Source of the DNA: Qipengyuania pacifica
GTDB taxonomy: Bacteria > Pseudomonadota > Alphaproteobacteria > Sphingomonadales > Sphingomonadaceae
Direction of reading: 5' to 3'
Length of the DNA stretch: 64,000 nt
Assembly (NCBI RefSeq): GCF_019857205.1
Contig: NZ_JAHWXO010000002.1
Location: forward strand, 388,107-452,106
The translations under genes and the position numbers were made by a program. Position 1 is the stretch's first letter. Each line of letters begins with the position of its first letter. The notes under the pieces are model-generated. The model saw only the letters and a program-made list of their open reading frames with translations, was not told where the DNA came from and searched no databases. Below are positions 20,432-32,016 of this stretch, piece after piece.

Positions 20432-21385
20432 ATGTTTGTGAGAACCGCCTTATTTACGTTTGCGGCTAGCACAGCCGCATTTGCATCACCGGCAAATGCC
20501 GAGCTCCCCGAAGCTGCCCGTCAGATGATCGACACAGCACTGGCTAGTGGCGATAACACCAAGATTGCGACCGTACTGGACTTGGCCCGCAAGACATGGC
20601 CGGACGATGGGGAGGAAATCGCCGCGATCGAAGGCGCGTGGGGAAAAACTAAAGCCGAAAAAGCCGCTTTGGCCGCGAAGGAGAAGGAAGAGGCCATTCG
20701 GACTGCTGGTCTGCTCGACCGCTGGACAGGGCAAGGTGAATTGGGCGGATTCCATTCTACAGGGAATAGCGACACGACCGGCATTACCGCTGCGCTCCAT
20801 CTCAAGCGACAGGGCATCGACTGGTCGCATCACTTGAGAGCGCGTTTCGATTATCAACGCCAGAATGGTATCACCAGTCGTGAGAAATACTTCGCGTCCT
20901 ATGAGCCTCGGTGGGAATTCGATGAGGGCATCTTTGCTTATGGACTGGCACAGTATGATCGCGATGCCTTTCAAGGAATCGACGGCCGGTATGCTGTTTC
21001 CGGGGGATTGGGATATCAGGTGATCGACGGCAACAGTCTCAGCCTGTCGTTGAAGGCAGGACCGGCTTACCGCGTTACCGATTACACCGATGGGCGCGTC
21101 GAAAACCGCGTGGCCGGCCTCGCAGGCCTCGATTTCGACTGGCGGATTCTCGACCGGGTGACCCTGACGCAGGATGCAAATGCTGTCGCCGAGACCGGCG
21201 GGCAGGCGGTCGTCATCGTGGACAGTTCCAATACTACGCTCAATCTGGTCACCGGCCTCGATTTCAAGGCTACCGAAAAACTTCGGGCGAGGATGAGCTA
21301 TGCGATTGATTATGACAGCAACCCTGCAGTAGGCGCTGTTTCGACCGACACGGTAACCCGTGCATCGATCGTTTACGACTTTTGA
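20432..21385 (+). CDS. DUF481 outer-membrane beta-barrel protein
   Basis: 317 residues. It has a signal peptide (MFVRTALFTFAASTAAFASPANA) and a short Lys/Glu/Ala-rich helical segment (near residues 70-90), followed by the DUF481 barrel: GELGGFHSTGNSDTTGITAALHLKRQG, strands with alternating aromatic residues, and a C-terminal TRASIVYDF ending in Phe, as expected for an outer-membrane protein. The function is not known. Confidence 0.88.
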   Translation: MFVRTALFTFAASTAAFASPANAELPEAARQMIDTALASGDNTKIATVLDLARKTWPDDGEEIAAIEGAWGKTKAEKAALAAKEKEEAIRTAGLLDRWTGQGELGGFHSTGNSDTTGITAALHLKRQGIDWSHHLRARFDYQRQNGITSREKYFASYEPRWEFDEGIFAYGLAQYDRDAFQGIDGRYAVSGGLGYQVIDGNSLSLSLKAGPAYRVTDYTDGRVENRVAGLAGLDFDWRILDRVTLTQDANAVAETGGQAVVIVDSSNTTLNLVTGLDFKATEKLRARMSYAIDYDSNPAVGAVSTDTVTRASIVYDF

Positions 21386-22519
<1,134 letters not shown>

Positions 22520-22544
22520 AGCGGGACTGGCCTAATTTGTAAAG

Positions 22545-23306
22545 ATGGCCACGCCTCCTCAAACCCGCCCTACCTCTGCTCAATGGGGGCTTCCGTATGC
22601 GGATGGCGCGAGTGGTCCCGCCGTTAAACGCGAGCAGACGTATATCATCGCCTTTGCAGTCTTGACGATCGTTGCGTGGCAAACGGCTATCGGTACGTTG
22701 GCGCTCATGCCGTTTACGCTGCTTTCCACCTGGTGGCATGAGATGGCGCATGGTCTCATGGCGGCTGCACTTGGAGCTGAATTCGAGCGATTGGTCATCT
22801 TTGCGAACGGGTCGGGATTTGCAGAAAGCTCTGGCGACCTTGGGCGTATCGGCCAGGCCATCGTTGCTGCCTCCGGATTGCTCGGCCCCACCATCGCGGG
22901 CTGCGTCTTGATCATTGCTTCGCGCTCACCCCGTGCAACAAAGGTGATGTTGTTCGTCCTGGCGATTGCATTGATCGCGAGCACCCTGATTTGGGTCAGA
23001 TCTATGGCCGGCTGGATCGTGCTGCCGCTCTTTGCAGCAGGTGCATTCTTGATTGCATCCAGAGCAACGAGGAAATGTCAGAGGATCACTATCGAGTTCC
23101 TTGGCGTGCAAGGAGCGGTCAGCGTTTACCAGGACATCGATTATCTGTTCAGTCCAGGCGCCGCAGTAGATGGACAAGTTACCCTATCCGATACGGGACG
23201 CATCGCGGAAGCGTTGATCTTTCCCTACTGGTTCTGGGGCGGGGCTATCACCATCGCAATTGCGGCAATGGTCTGGAAGTCCTTGCAGATTGCCGGCCGG
23301 ACGTAG
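22545..23306 (+). CDS. M50-like membrane metallopeptidase
   Basis: 253 residues with about five membrane helices. A metal-binding HEMAH motif lies in TWWHEMAHGLMAAALGAEFERL near residue 64, and an FANGSGFAE segment follows, as in the peptidase M50B-like group. These proteins are predicted intramembrane proteases of unknown substrate. The second motif with the third metal ligand is not obvious to me. It begins 25 bases after tgt on the same strand. Confidence 0.75.
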   Translation: MATPPQTRPTSAQWGLPYADGASGPAVKREQTYIIAFAVLTIVAWQTAIGTLALMPFTLLSTWWHEMAHGLMAAALGAEFERLVIFANGSGFAESSGDLGRIGQAIVAASGLLGPTIAGCVLIIASRSPRATKVMLFVLAIALIASTLIWVRSMAGWIVLPLFAAGAFLIASRATRKCQRITIEFLGVQGAVSVYQDIDYLFSPGAAVDGQVTLSDTGRIAEALIFPYWFWGGAITIAIAAMVWKSLQIAGRT

Positions 23307-23310
23307 GTAG

Positions 23311-23481
23311 CTAGACCCGCTCTTTTTCGCGCATTTCCAGTATCGTCCCGCGATACGGGACGAACGTGCCGGCACTGTCCAAAAAGCCTGCACCAATAAC
23401 ATTCGCACGCGCCTGCGCATCGTTGAGGCTATCGTACCATTTGCCGCGACGATTGGGCGTGATGAAGCGGTATTGAGTCAT
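23311..23481 (-). CDS. Small conserved-looking hypothetical protein
   Basis: 56 residues (MTQYRFITPNRRGKWYDSLNDAQARANVIGAGF and so on to EKERV), basic and soluble. I do not recognise a family. The ATG at 23481 is chosen over a longer frame. A near-match to an EcfG promoter, GGAAC-N16-GGTT, lies on the minus strand at 23493-23517, directly before the start. It stands convergent with the M50-like gene. Confidence 0.6.
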   Translation of the reverse strand: MTQYRFITPNRRGKWYDSLNDAQARANVIGAGFLDSAGTFVPYRGTILEMREKERV

Positions 23482-23550
23482 AGTAAAAACTGAACCGCCA
23501 ATCACCTTCCGCGTTCCTGCCAAGGCTTTGAAAATGCGGTGAATTGATAC

Positions 23551-23577
23551 AAAAAAGGCGGCCCTGAGGCCGCCCTT
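23551..23577 (-). terminator. Rho-independent terminator of rpsD
   Basis: On the minus strand GGCGGCC-TCAG-GGCCGCC is followed directly by six T residues. It lies 25 bases past the rpsD stop. This is a canonical intrinsic terminator. Confidence 0.85.
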
Positions 23578-23601
23578 TCCGTATATCGATGAACCAAAGG
23601 A

Positions 23602-24216
23602 TCAGCGCGAGTAGAACTCGACGACCAGGTTCGGTTCCATGGTCACCGGATAGGGCACTTCATCAAGCTTCGGTACGCGAGTGAAAGTCACCTTGTCGTT
23701 ACCATCGGGCGCGACATAATCGGGAATTTCACGCTCGGGAAGGCTCTGTGCTTCGATGACCAAAGCCATTTCCTTGGCTTTGCTGCCGAGGCTGACCACG
23801 TCGCCAACCTTCACACGCGCCGAAGCGATGTTGGTCTTCACGCCGTTGAGGTAGATGTGGCCGTGGCTAACGATCTGGCGGGCGGCGAAGATGGTCGGTG
23901 CGAACTTGGCGCGGTAAACGACCATGTCGAGGCGCTGTTCGAGCAGGCCGATCAGGTTCTGACCGGTGTCGCCCTTCATGGCCGACGCTTCCTTGTAGGT
24001 GCGCTTGAACTGCTTTTCCGTTACGTCGCCGTAGTAGCCCTTGAGCTTCTGCTTGGCGCGAAGCTGCAGACCGAAGTCGCTCATCTTGCTCTTGCGACGC
24101 TGGCCATGCTGGCCGGGGCCGTACGAACGCTTGTTGACCGGGGAATTCGGACGACCCCAGATGTTTTCACCCATCCGGCGGTCGAGTTTGTACTTGGCGC
24201 TTGTGCGCTTCGTCAT
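23602..24216 (-). CDS. rpsD: 30S ribosomal protein S4
   Basis: 204 residues, the usual alphaproteobacterial length. It is a primary binder of 16S rRNA in the small subunit. It begins [26 protein letters not shown] and has the S4 RNA-binding domain with [33 protein letters not shown]. The ATG at 24216 follows GAAGGAA at good spacing. The 5' leader holds a 20-bp palindrome and ends in its own terminator, so rpsD is a single-gene unit here. Confidence 0.97.
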   Translation of the reverse strand: MTKRTSAKYKLDRRMGENIWGRPNSPVNKRSYGPGQHGQRRKSKMSDFGLQLRAKQKLKGYYGDVTEKQFKRTYKEASAMKGDTGQNLIGLLEQRLDMVVYRAKFAPTIFAARQIVSHGHIYLNGVKTNIASARVKVGDVVSLGSKAKEMALVIEAQSLPEREIPDYVAPDGNDKVTFTRVPKLDEVPYPVTMEPNLVVEFYSR

Positions 24217-24276
24217 AAATAGTTCCTTCAATTTGCTGGACCGCCCCAGTGGCGGCCATTTAACCCGGCATCACAC

Positions 24277-24296
24277 CGTCAACCTCGAGGTTGACG
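24277..24296. promoter_or_regulatory. 20-bp perfect palindrome in the rpsD leader
   Basis: CGTCAACCTCGAGGTTGACG is a perfect 10+10 palindrome, 61 bases upstream of the rpsD start. A second, weaker hairpin (CCGCC with GGCGG) lies between it and the gene. It could be a protein-binding site or part of a leader structure; S4 is known to autoregulate through leader structures in other bacteria. The role here is only inferred. Confidence 0.35.
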
Positions 24297-24422
24297 CGGC
24301 TTCCGCTTCACCGGGGTGCAGAGCCAATTTGTGAAGGCGCGCTCGTAGCAAAATTGTGCAGCGCGTCAAGCAGCAAGATAGGCGCTCGACAAGTCGGTTC
24401 AAGCGCGGCACTGCGCAGCACC

Positions 24423-24734
24423 ATGAAGGACGATTTCAAACTGCCGGAAGATTGCACCGACATGCGCGAGGTGCGAATTGGAGTGGACACGACTGACCGC
24501 GAACTGATGGAACTGCTCGATCGCCGGTTTGGTTACATGCGAGCTGCTGCACGGATCAAGACGGATCGCAATGTCGTTCGCGACGAAGGGCGTAAGGCCG
24601 AGGTGATCGAGAACGCCCGCGCTGATGCAGAAAACCGCGCGCTTCCGGCTGATGAGCTCGCGCGGATGTGGGACGATCTGGTCGAAACCTCCATTGCCTA
24701 CGAAATGGAGGAATGGGACAGGATCAGGGCTTAG
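24423..24734 (+). CDS. Chorismate mutase, AroQ (type II) class
   Basis: 103 residues, one AroQ domain: VDTTDRELMELLDRRFGYMRAAARIK with the N-terminal helix Arg, then the RDEGRKAEVIENARADAENRALP helix. It converts chorismate to prephenate for Phe and Tyr synthesis. It has no signal peptide. The ATG at 24423 is chosen over a longer frame running through the rpsD leader. It converges with trmJ and overlaps it by 11 bases. Confidence 0.88.
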   Translation: MKDDFKLPEDCTDMREVRIGVDTTDRELMELLDRRFGYMRAAARIKTDRNVVRDEGRKAEVIENARADAENRALPADELARMWDDLVETSIAYEMEEWDRIRA

Positions 24735-25452
24735 GTTCGCGTTGAAGTGACGACAGTACACCTCTCAGGGTACGGACTTCGAGGTGGTTCCAGGCAGGCT
24801 TCGTCAACACGCCACGTAATGTGCGCTGGGTAGCTTCGGCGCGGGCTTCCGGACGAAAATACCCTTTTGGCTCCAGCATGCTTTCCAAATGTGCGATCAG
24901 GCCATCAAGCTCTTCCTGTGGGGCAGGGGGCAAGAGCTCTTCCTGGGTCGGTTGTACCAAGGTTTCATGCTTGGACCATTCGTAGGCACACAGGATCACC
25001 GCCTGCGCGAGGTTGAGCGACCCGAACTCTGGATTGATCGGCACCGTCAAGATAGCACGCGCGAGCGCTACATCCTCGGTTTCCAGCCCGGACCGCTCTG
25101 GTCCGAACAGGATTGCACTGCGGCCTTGCGCGACGGCAATTTCCTGACTGGCTTGCTCGGGCGTGACGACAGGTTTCGTAACGCCCCGTTTGCGAACGGT
25201 GGTGGCGTAGACATGCGCGCAATCCGCCACCGCATCGGCAGTCGATCCAAAAACCCTTGCACCTTCCAGCACGATGTCCGCGCCCGACGCGGACGGACCA
25301 GCCGACGGGTTGGGCCAGCCATCGCGCGGCTCGACCAAGCGCATTTCCGTGAGGCCGAAGTTGAGCATGGCACGCGCGGCCTTGCCGATATTCTCGCCGA
25401 GTTGCGGGCGCACGAGGACGATGATCGGCTTTCTGGCGTCAGCCCCGTTCAT
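24724..25452 (-). CDS. trmJ: tRNA/rRNA 2'-O-methyltransferase, SPOUT (TrmJ-like)
   Basis: 242 residues. SpoU-type features are [39 protein letters not shown] at the start and the knot segments [17 protein letters not shown] and [23 protein letters not shown]. TrmJ methylates the 2'-O of nucleotide 32 in tRNAs. The start MNGADARKP at 25452 overlaps the end of nrdR by 14 bases. The specific substrate is inferred from family similarity. Confidence 0.88.
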   Translation of the reverse strand: MNGADARKPIIVLVRPQLGENIGKAARAMLNFGLTEMRLVEPRDGWPNPSAGPSASGADIVLEGARVFGSTADAVADCAHVYATTVRKRGVTKPVVTPEQASQEIAVAQGRSAILFGPERSGLETEDVALARAILTVPINPEFGSLNLAQAVILCAYEWSKHETLVQPTQEELLPPAPQEELDGLIAHLESMLEPKGYFRPEARAEATQRTLRGVLTKPAWNHLEVRTLRGVLSSLQREPKP

Positions 25453-25909
25453 TGGCTGCCGCTTCCTGCACGGTACTTGCGAATTCTTCAAAATCCCGGG
25501 CTTCGCTGAAATCGCGATAGACCGAGGCGAACCGGATATATGCGACGCTGTCCAGTCCGCGCAGTCCATCCATAACCATCTCGCCGATACGTTTGGATGG
25601 GATTTCTGGTTCGCCGGCAGTTTCGACCTGCCGCTGGATGCCGCTGACGAGCTGGTCGATCCGTTCTTGCGGAACATCGCGCTTGCGGCAGGCCAGCGAA
25701 ATCGATTGTTCTAGCTTGCTGCGTTCGAAGGGCTGGCGACGGTCGCCGCTTTTGACCACCGTCACTTCGCGTAATTGCACGCGTTCGAAAGTGGTAAACC
25801 GCGCGCCGCAGCTGGAGCACTGGCGACGCCGCCGGATCGAGGTCGAATCCTCGGTCGGACGACTGTCCTTTACCTGGCTGTCGTCATGCGCACAAAATGG
25901 GCAACGCAT
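25439..25909 (-). CDS. nrdR: Transcriptional repressor NrdR
   Basis: 156 residues. The N-terminal zinc ribbon has Cys3, Cys6, Cys31 and Cys34 (MRCPFC and CSSCG), followed by an ATP-cone domain starting [20 protein letters not shown]. NrdR represses ribonucleotide reductase genes in response to dATP/ATP. It begins directly after the stop of the 75-residue gene (TAAATG). It belongs to the rpiB-glyA-orf-nrdR-trmJ run. Confidence 0.97.
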   Translation of the reverse strand: MRCPFCAHDDSQVKDSRPTEDSTSIRRRRQCSSCGARFTTFERVQLREVTVVKSGDRRQPFERSKLEQSISLACRKRDVPQERIDQLVSGIQRQVETAGEPEIPSKRIGEMVMDGLRGLDSVAYIRFASVYRDFSEARDFEEFASTVQEAAANERG

Positions 25910-26137
25910 TTACGGCCGGAGGCGTTTGTAGAGCATGAAGCCGGCGCCCGCGACCAGACCGAGGGGCCAAGTCACCACCGGCAATATACCCGCCGCGATC
26001 GCGCCGACTGCCGCGCCGGTCAGCACTGGTTTAGTCGACGGATGGTTCAGCCCCTGCTTCGCCATTCCCTTGATCTCTGCGCCGGCATCCGAAACAAGAT
26101 CGTGGTCTTGATGCTGCGGTTCTTTGTTATCCATCAT
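25910..26137 (-). CDS. Small membrane protein between glyA and nrdR
   Basis: 75 residues. A polar N-terminus (MMDNKEPQHQDHDLVSDAGAEIKG) is followed by one long hydrophobic stretch with a Gly/Ala-rich helix pair (LTGAAVGAIAAGILPVVTWPLGLVAGAGFMLY) and a basic end. I do not recognise the family. AAGGAG precedes the start; the ATG three bases later is equally possible. It is tightly packed in the glyA-nrdR operon. Confidence 0.7.
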   Translation of the reverse strand: MMDNKEPQHQDHDLVSDAGAEIKGMAKQGLNHPSTKPVLTGAAVGAIAAGILPVVTWPLGLVAGAGFMLYKRLRP

Positions 26138-26145
26138 TCGTCTCC

Positions 26146-27459
26146 TTAGCGGCCGGGGTAGACGGGGAAGTCAGCGCAGAGTTCGGCAACCTTGCCACGC
26201 ACCTGCTCTTCGACCTGCCCGTCGCCTTCCGGACCATTGCGCGAGAGCCCTTCGACTACCTGACAGATAAGAGCCCCAATCTGGCGGAACTCGTCGGGGC
26301 CAAATCCGCGCGTCGTGCCCGCCGGAGTGCCGAGGCGGATGCCGCTCGTAACAAAAGGGCTGCGCGTATCGTATGGAATGCCGTTCTTGTTGCAGGTCAG
26401 CCATGCTCGATCGAGGCCGGCTTCTGCAGATTTTCCGGTCACGTCCATGGCCGTTAGGTCAACGAGCATGGAGTGATTGTCCGTACCCCCGGAAACGACA
26501 CGCAGGCCGTTGGCTTCGATCCCTTCGGCCAGGGCGCGGGCGTTCTCGACAACGCGCTTGGCATAGTCTTTGAAATCCGGACGCAGAGCTTCGCCGAACG
26601 CGACGGCCTTCGCCGCAACCACATGCATCAGCGGCCCACCCTGCATACCGGGGAAGACCGCCATGTTGAATGGCTTGGTCAGGTCGTCGTCATCCCAAAG
26701 GATCACGCCGGAGCGCGGACCACGCAAGCTCTTGTGAGTGGTTGTCGTGACGACATGGGCATGGGGGAAGGGGGAGGGATGCGCGCCGCCAGCGACCAGT
26801 CCGGAAATGTGGCTCATATCTACCATGAGATACGCGCCGACCTCGTCGGCCACCTTGCGGAAAGCCTTCCAGTCCCAGACGCGGGAATAGGCCGTTCCGC
26901 CTGCAATGATGAGCTTCGGCTTGTTGGCTTTGGCAATCGCCATAACCTCATCCATGTCGATCAGTTCATCGTCCTTCCGAACACCGTAGCTGACAGGATT
27001 GAACCACTTGCCGCTCATGTTGACCGGAGAACCATGGGTCAGGTGGCCGCCCGAATTTAGGTCGAGCCCCATGAACGTATCGCCAGGCTGGAGCAGCGCA
27101 AGAAATACCGCCTGGTTCATCTGGCTGCCTGAATTGGGCTGAACATTGGCGAAACCACAGCCGAACAGCTTCTTGGCGCGCTCGATGGCGAGTGTTTCGA
27201 TTACATCGGCATAATCGCAGCCGCCGTAATAGCGCTTGCCGGGATAGCCTTCAGCATATTTGTTCGTGAATACTGATCCGGTTGCTTCGAGAACGGCGCT
27301 CGAGGCGATGTTTTCGGACGCTATAAGCTCGATCTTGTCCTGCTGACGCGCCAGTTCATTGCGGATTGCATCATGAATTTCTGGATCTGCCTCGGCAAGG
27401 GTGTCGTGCCAGAAACGATCCATAGGGTCGCGGTCGGTATTGGCGGGCTTGGTAGCCAA
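26146..27459 (-). CDS. glyA: Serine hydroxymethyltransferase
   Basis: 437 residues. A PLP enzyme converting serine and tetrahydrofolate to glycine and methylene-THF. Features: [40 protein letters not shown], the cofactor Lys in [19 protein letters not shown] (near residue 243), and the [19 protein letters not shown] motif. The start is probably TTG at 27459, with GGAGA 7 bases upstream and 1 base after the rpiB stop; an ATG 12 codons later is the alternative. Confidence 0.96.
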   Translation of the reverse strand: MATKPANTDRDPMDRFWHDTLAEADPEIHDAIRNELARQQDKIELIASENIASSAVLEATGSVFTNKYAEGYPGKRYYGGCDYADVIETLAIERAKKLFGCGFANVQPNSGSQMNQAVFLALLQPGDTFMGLDLNSGGHLTHGSPVNMSGKWFNPVSYGVRKDDELIDMDEVMAIAKANKPKLIIAGGTAYSRVWDWKAFRKVADEVGAYLMVDMSHISGLVAGGAHPSPFPHAHVVTTTTHKSLRGPRSGVILWDDDDLTKPFNMAVFPGMQGGPLMHVVAAKAVAFGEALRPDFKDYAKRVVENARALAEGIEANGLRVVSGGTDNHSMLVDLTAMDVTGKSAEAGLDRAWLTCNKNGIPYDTRSPFVTSGIRLGTPAGTTRGFGPDEFRQIGALICQVVEGLSRNGPEGDGQVEEQVRGKVAELCADFPVYPGR

Positions 27460-27460
27460 A

Positions 27461-27898
27461 TCAGATCTCCGGTTTGGAAAGCTTGTCGACGCGGCGCTGG
27501 TGGCGACCGCCGGCGAATTCGGTTTCGAGAAATGCAGTAAGGCAAGCCTTTGCCATGTCGCTTCCGGTCAGGCGGGCGCCCATCGCAATACAGTTTGCGT
27601 CATTGTGTTCGCGTGAAAGTGCAGCCGAGAGTGGTTCCGAGACAAGCGCACAGCGAACCGATGGATTGCGATTGACGCTCATGGAAATACCAATGCCGGA
27701 GCCGCAGAGCGCCACGCCACGTTCCGCAGTGCCGTCAGCAAGCACATTAGCAAGCTTGTAGCCGTAGTCAGGGTAATCGACGCTATCGCCGGTGTCTGGC
27801 CCGAGATCCGCCACTTCGTGGCCCTGTTCGATCAACCATTCGCGCAATTCTGTCTTTAGGTCGATTGCAGCGTGGTCGGAGGCTATAGCTATACGCAT
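27461..27898 (-). CDS. rpiB: Ribose 5-phosphate isomerase B
   Basis: 145 residues. It interconverts ribose-5-phosphate and ribulose-5-phosphate. It begins [18 protein letters not shown] and has the active-site Cys in [17 protein letters not shown] and the [12 protein letters not shown] motif. The ATG at 27898 lacks a ribosome-binding site, while GAAGG fits an in-frame ATG at 27910 (adding MCSP), so the true start may be four codons earlier. It heads the operon with glyA. Confidence 0.93.
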   Translation of the reverse strand: MRIAIASDHAAIDLKTELREWLIEQGHEVADLGPDTGDSVDYPDYGYKLANVLADGTAERGVALCGSGIGISMSVNRNPSVRCALVSEPLSAALSREHNDANCIAMGARLTGSDMAKACLTAFLETEFAGGRHQRRVDKLSKPEI

Positions 27899-27998
27899 GG
27901 GGGAGCACATAGGCATTGCCTTCGATTCGCGCGACCCCCTTGATCCCATTATCGATCGAGCGGATGCGTAGGGATTACTTTGGCATGCAACCGGAAAC

Positions 27999-28364
27999 TT
28001 ATCGGTCGCTGGCGCTTTCCAGACTTTCGATTGCCGCTCTTATTTGGACGATCGAATATGGCTTTGTGATCGTCACAGAATTCACAAGCTCCTTTGGGTG
28101 CTCTGCATCTCCGTACCCCGTTGCAAATGCGAAAGGGATGTCATCAGCCTTCAGCTCGTAAGCCAGCGGATAACTCTTTGAGCCATGCAGGTTCACATCG
28201 AGGATTGCATAATCGAACGTTTCGTTTGCTCGGCCCTCGCGCGCCTGCTCGATCGAACTGAAAACCGAAACCGTGGCGCCTTCCTCGATCAGCATGTCTT
28301 CCAGAGCGAATGCGATGATCGGCTCGTCTTCGAGCACCAGGATATGTTTCCCGTTCAAGCTCAT
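27999..28364 (-). CDS. Single-domain response regulator (receiver only)
   Basis: 121 residues, only a receiver domain: the acidic pair LEDEP at 11-15, the phosphoacceptor Asp56 in AILDVNLHG and Lys101 in TITKPYS. It has no output domain, so it acts by protein contact or as a phosphate sink. Its start overlaps the kinase stop (ATGA), so the HWE kinase is the likely partner. It resembles the receiver proteins paired with HWE kinases in Sphingomonadales. Confidence 0.92.
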   Translation of the reverse strand: MSLNGKHILVLEDEPIIAFALEDMLIEEGATVSVFSSIEQAREGRANETFDYAILDVNLHGSKSYPLAYELKADDIPFAFATGYGDAEHPKELVNSVTITKPYSIVQIRAAIESLESASDR

Positions 28365-29776
28365 ACTTTGCCCTCAATCCGGCAATAGAGGCCGCTGGCT
28401 CGATATTCCAAGGTCGTGCGACTGTCCGGGCTTCCAAGACCTCGCTTGACCAGTCGTGATCCAAAACCGCTGGTTTGGGGCTCCACTACGACCGGTCCGT
28501 CATGTTCACTCCATTCGAATATGAGCAAGGTGCCATCTGTCTCAGTAGGTTGCGTCCGCCAAGTGATCTCGACGAAGCCGGCTGGCTCGCTCAACGCACC
28601 GTATTTCAAGGCGTTCGTGCATAGTTCGTGCACTACCATCGAAAGCGTAACCGCAGTTTGAGGAGCCAGAACAACTTTCGGTCCTGTGAGCGAGTATCGC
28701 GACGAATCTGAGCCTACGGTGGCTGCCAGCGATCCTATGACGATCGATTCCAGATCGGCAGCTTCCCAACTTCGCTCGGTCAGAAGATTATGCGCGCTCG
28801 CCAAAGCTGCGAGACGATTGGAGAATGCGTCTATTCCAGTCGAACCCGGCTCCGAGCGAAAAGACTGTTTTGCGAGTCCTTGGACGACCGCAAGGGTGTT
28901 CTTGACCCTGTGGTTGAGCTCATTGATCAAAATGCGCTGGTGTTCTTCAAAGGCCACTTCTTCTGTTACATCGTGGCCTTGAACCAGAATGCCTTCGAAG
29001 TCGTCTCCACCGTGGATCGGTTGGTAGATGAACTCGAGAAACCGGGCCTCAAGTTCTCCGTCCTTGCCCGAATTCAGGAGGATCCTTTCTTTCTTGCCGA
29101 AGTATGGTTCGTTCTTGTCGAGCACGTCGTCGAGCAACTGGATGAACCCCTGATCGACAACTTCCGGCAGCGCTTCCGGCACCGTTTTGCCAACCAGCTT
29201 GCGCTGACCGACAAGCTGACGATACGCAGCATTCGCCATTACAAATCGATGCTCACGTCCACTCAGCACCGCTACGAACCCTGGTGCTTGTTCGAGCAGG
29301 GAACGGAATCGATCCAGTTCCTTGCTGGCCCCCCGATAACGTTCCTCTACCGCTTCGGCGCGCCGGGCGACGCTGGCAGCGTCGCGCTCCGAGCCCGATT
29401 GCTCCAATCCCGTGATGCGAACCGTATGCTGGAGAATGTATTCGACATCGCCATTGTCGTCGAGAAAAGGCGTGTGAGTGGCGCTCCATATATGGGTGTC
29501 AAAGCCGCCTTGGGCGTTTGGAATATTATAAGGGATTCGAGCGATTTCGTCAGCTTCGCCGGTCTCGAGGACTCGATCGAAAGACGACTTCAACTGGCGA
29601 TAACTTTCACCTTCGCTCGGGAAGGCTTCGAACATTCCCCGCTGCTTGATCTCATCCCATCGGCTTTCCGTGGCGCTCAGATAGGCTGCATTTGCCCACT
29701 GAATGACCAGAGATGCATCGAGAATAACATAAGGGTTGGGAGAGCGCGCAAGCACACTCTCGAAATCTAAGTTCAT
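28361..29776 (-). CDS. PAS-PAS HWE-family sensor histidine kinase
   Basis: 471 residues, with no signal peptide or membrane helix, so cytoplasmic. Two PAS domains (about 10-125 and 155-275) precede an HWE kinase core: phosphoacceptor His289 in INELNHRVKNTLAVVQGLA, the H-E motif in HELCTNALKYGA, and the W-x-E motif in FEWSEHDGP; both give the family its name. The nature of the signal (light, redox or ligand) is not clear; I see no conserved LOV Cys motif. It is followed by its receiver partner. Confidence 0.92.
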   Translation of the reverse strand: MNLDFESVLARSPNPYVILDASLVIQWANAAYLSATESRWDEIKQRGMFEAFPSEGESYRQLKSSFDRVLETGEADEIARIPYNIPNAQGGFDTHIWSATHTPFLDDNGDVEYILQHTVRITGLEQSGSERDAASVARRAEAVEERYRGASKELDRFRSLLEQAPGFVAVLSGREHRFVMANAAYRQLVGQRKLVGKTVPEALPEVVDQGFIQLLDDVLDKNEPYFGKKERILLNSGKDGELEARFLEFIYQPIHGGDDFEGILVQGHDVTEEVAFEEHQRILINELNHRVKNTLAVVQGLAKQSFRSEPGSTGIDAFSNRLAALASAHNLLTERSWEAADLESIVIGSLAATVGSDSSRYSLTGPKVVLAPQTAVTLSMVVHELCTNALKYGALSEPAGFVEITWRTQPTETDGTLLIFEWSEHDGPVVVEPQTSGFGSRLVKRGLGSPDSRTTLEYRASGLYCRIEGKV

Positions 29777-29882
29777 GCGTGCCCCGGAATAGCAGCTTTT
29801 CTAACTGGATCGGGAACCTGGATTTGGCTCACCTATCCAACTGAGTAAGGAAAAGCTTGGAAAGAAAGTCCGTTCCGGGGGA

Positions 29883-29929
29883 CAGGCAGCGGATTCCGCT
29901 ATGTGACATTTCGGTCACTCCGCTGCCTG
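29883..29929 (-). terminator. Nested hairpin after rpoD
   Basis: An 11-bp perfect stem (CAGGCAGCGGA with TCCGCTGCCTG) encloses a second 5-bp hairpin (GTGAC with GTCAC). It begins 14 bases past the rpoD stop and is the likely end of the yqeY-dnaG-rpoD transcript, but no T run follows in either direction. Confidence 0.4.
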
Positions 29930-29942
29930 ACGCGGATATGTA

Positions 29943-31964
<2,022 letters not shown>

Positions 31965-32016
31965 AAGGTAATTCAGTCCAGTCTACTCTTGCCCGCGGGT
32001 CGCGTAACCGCGGGGA

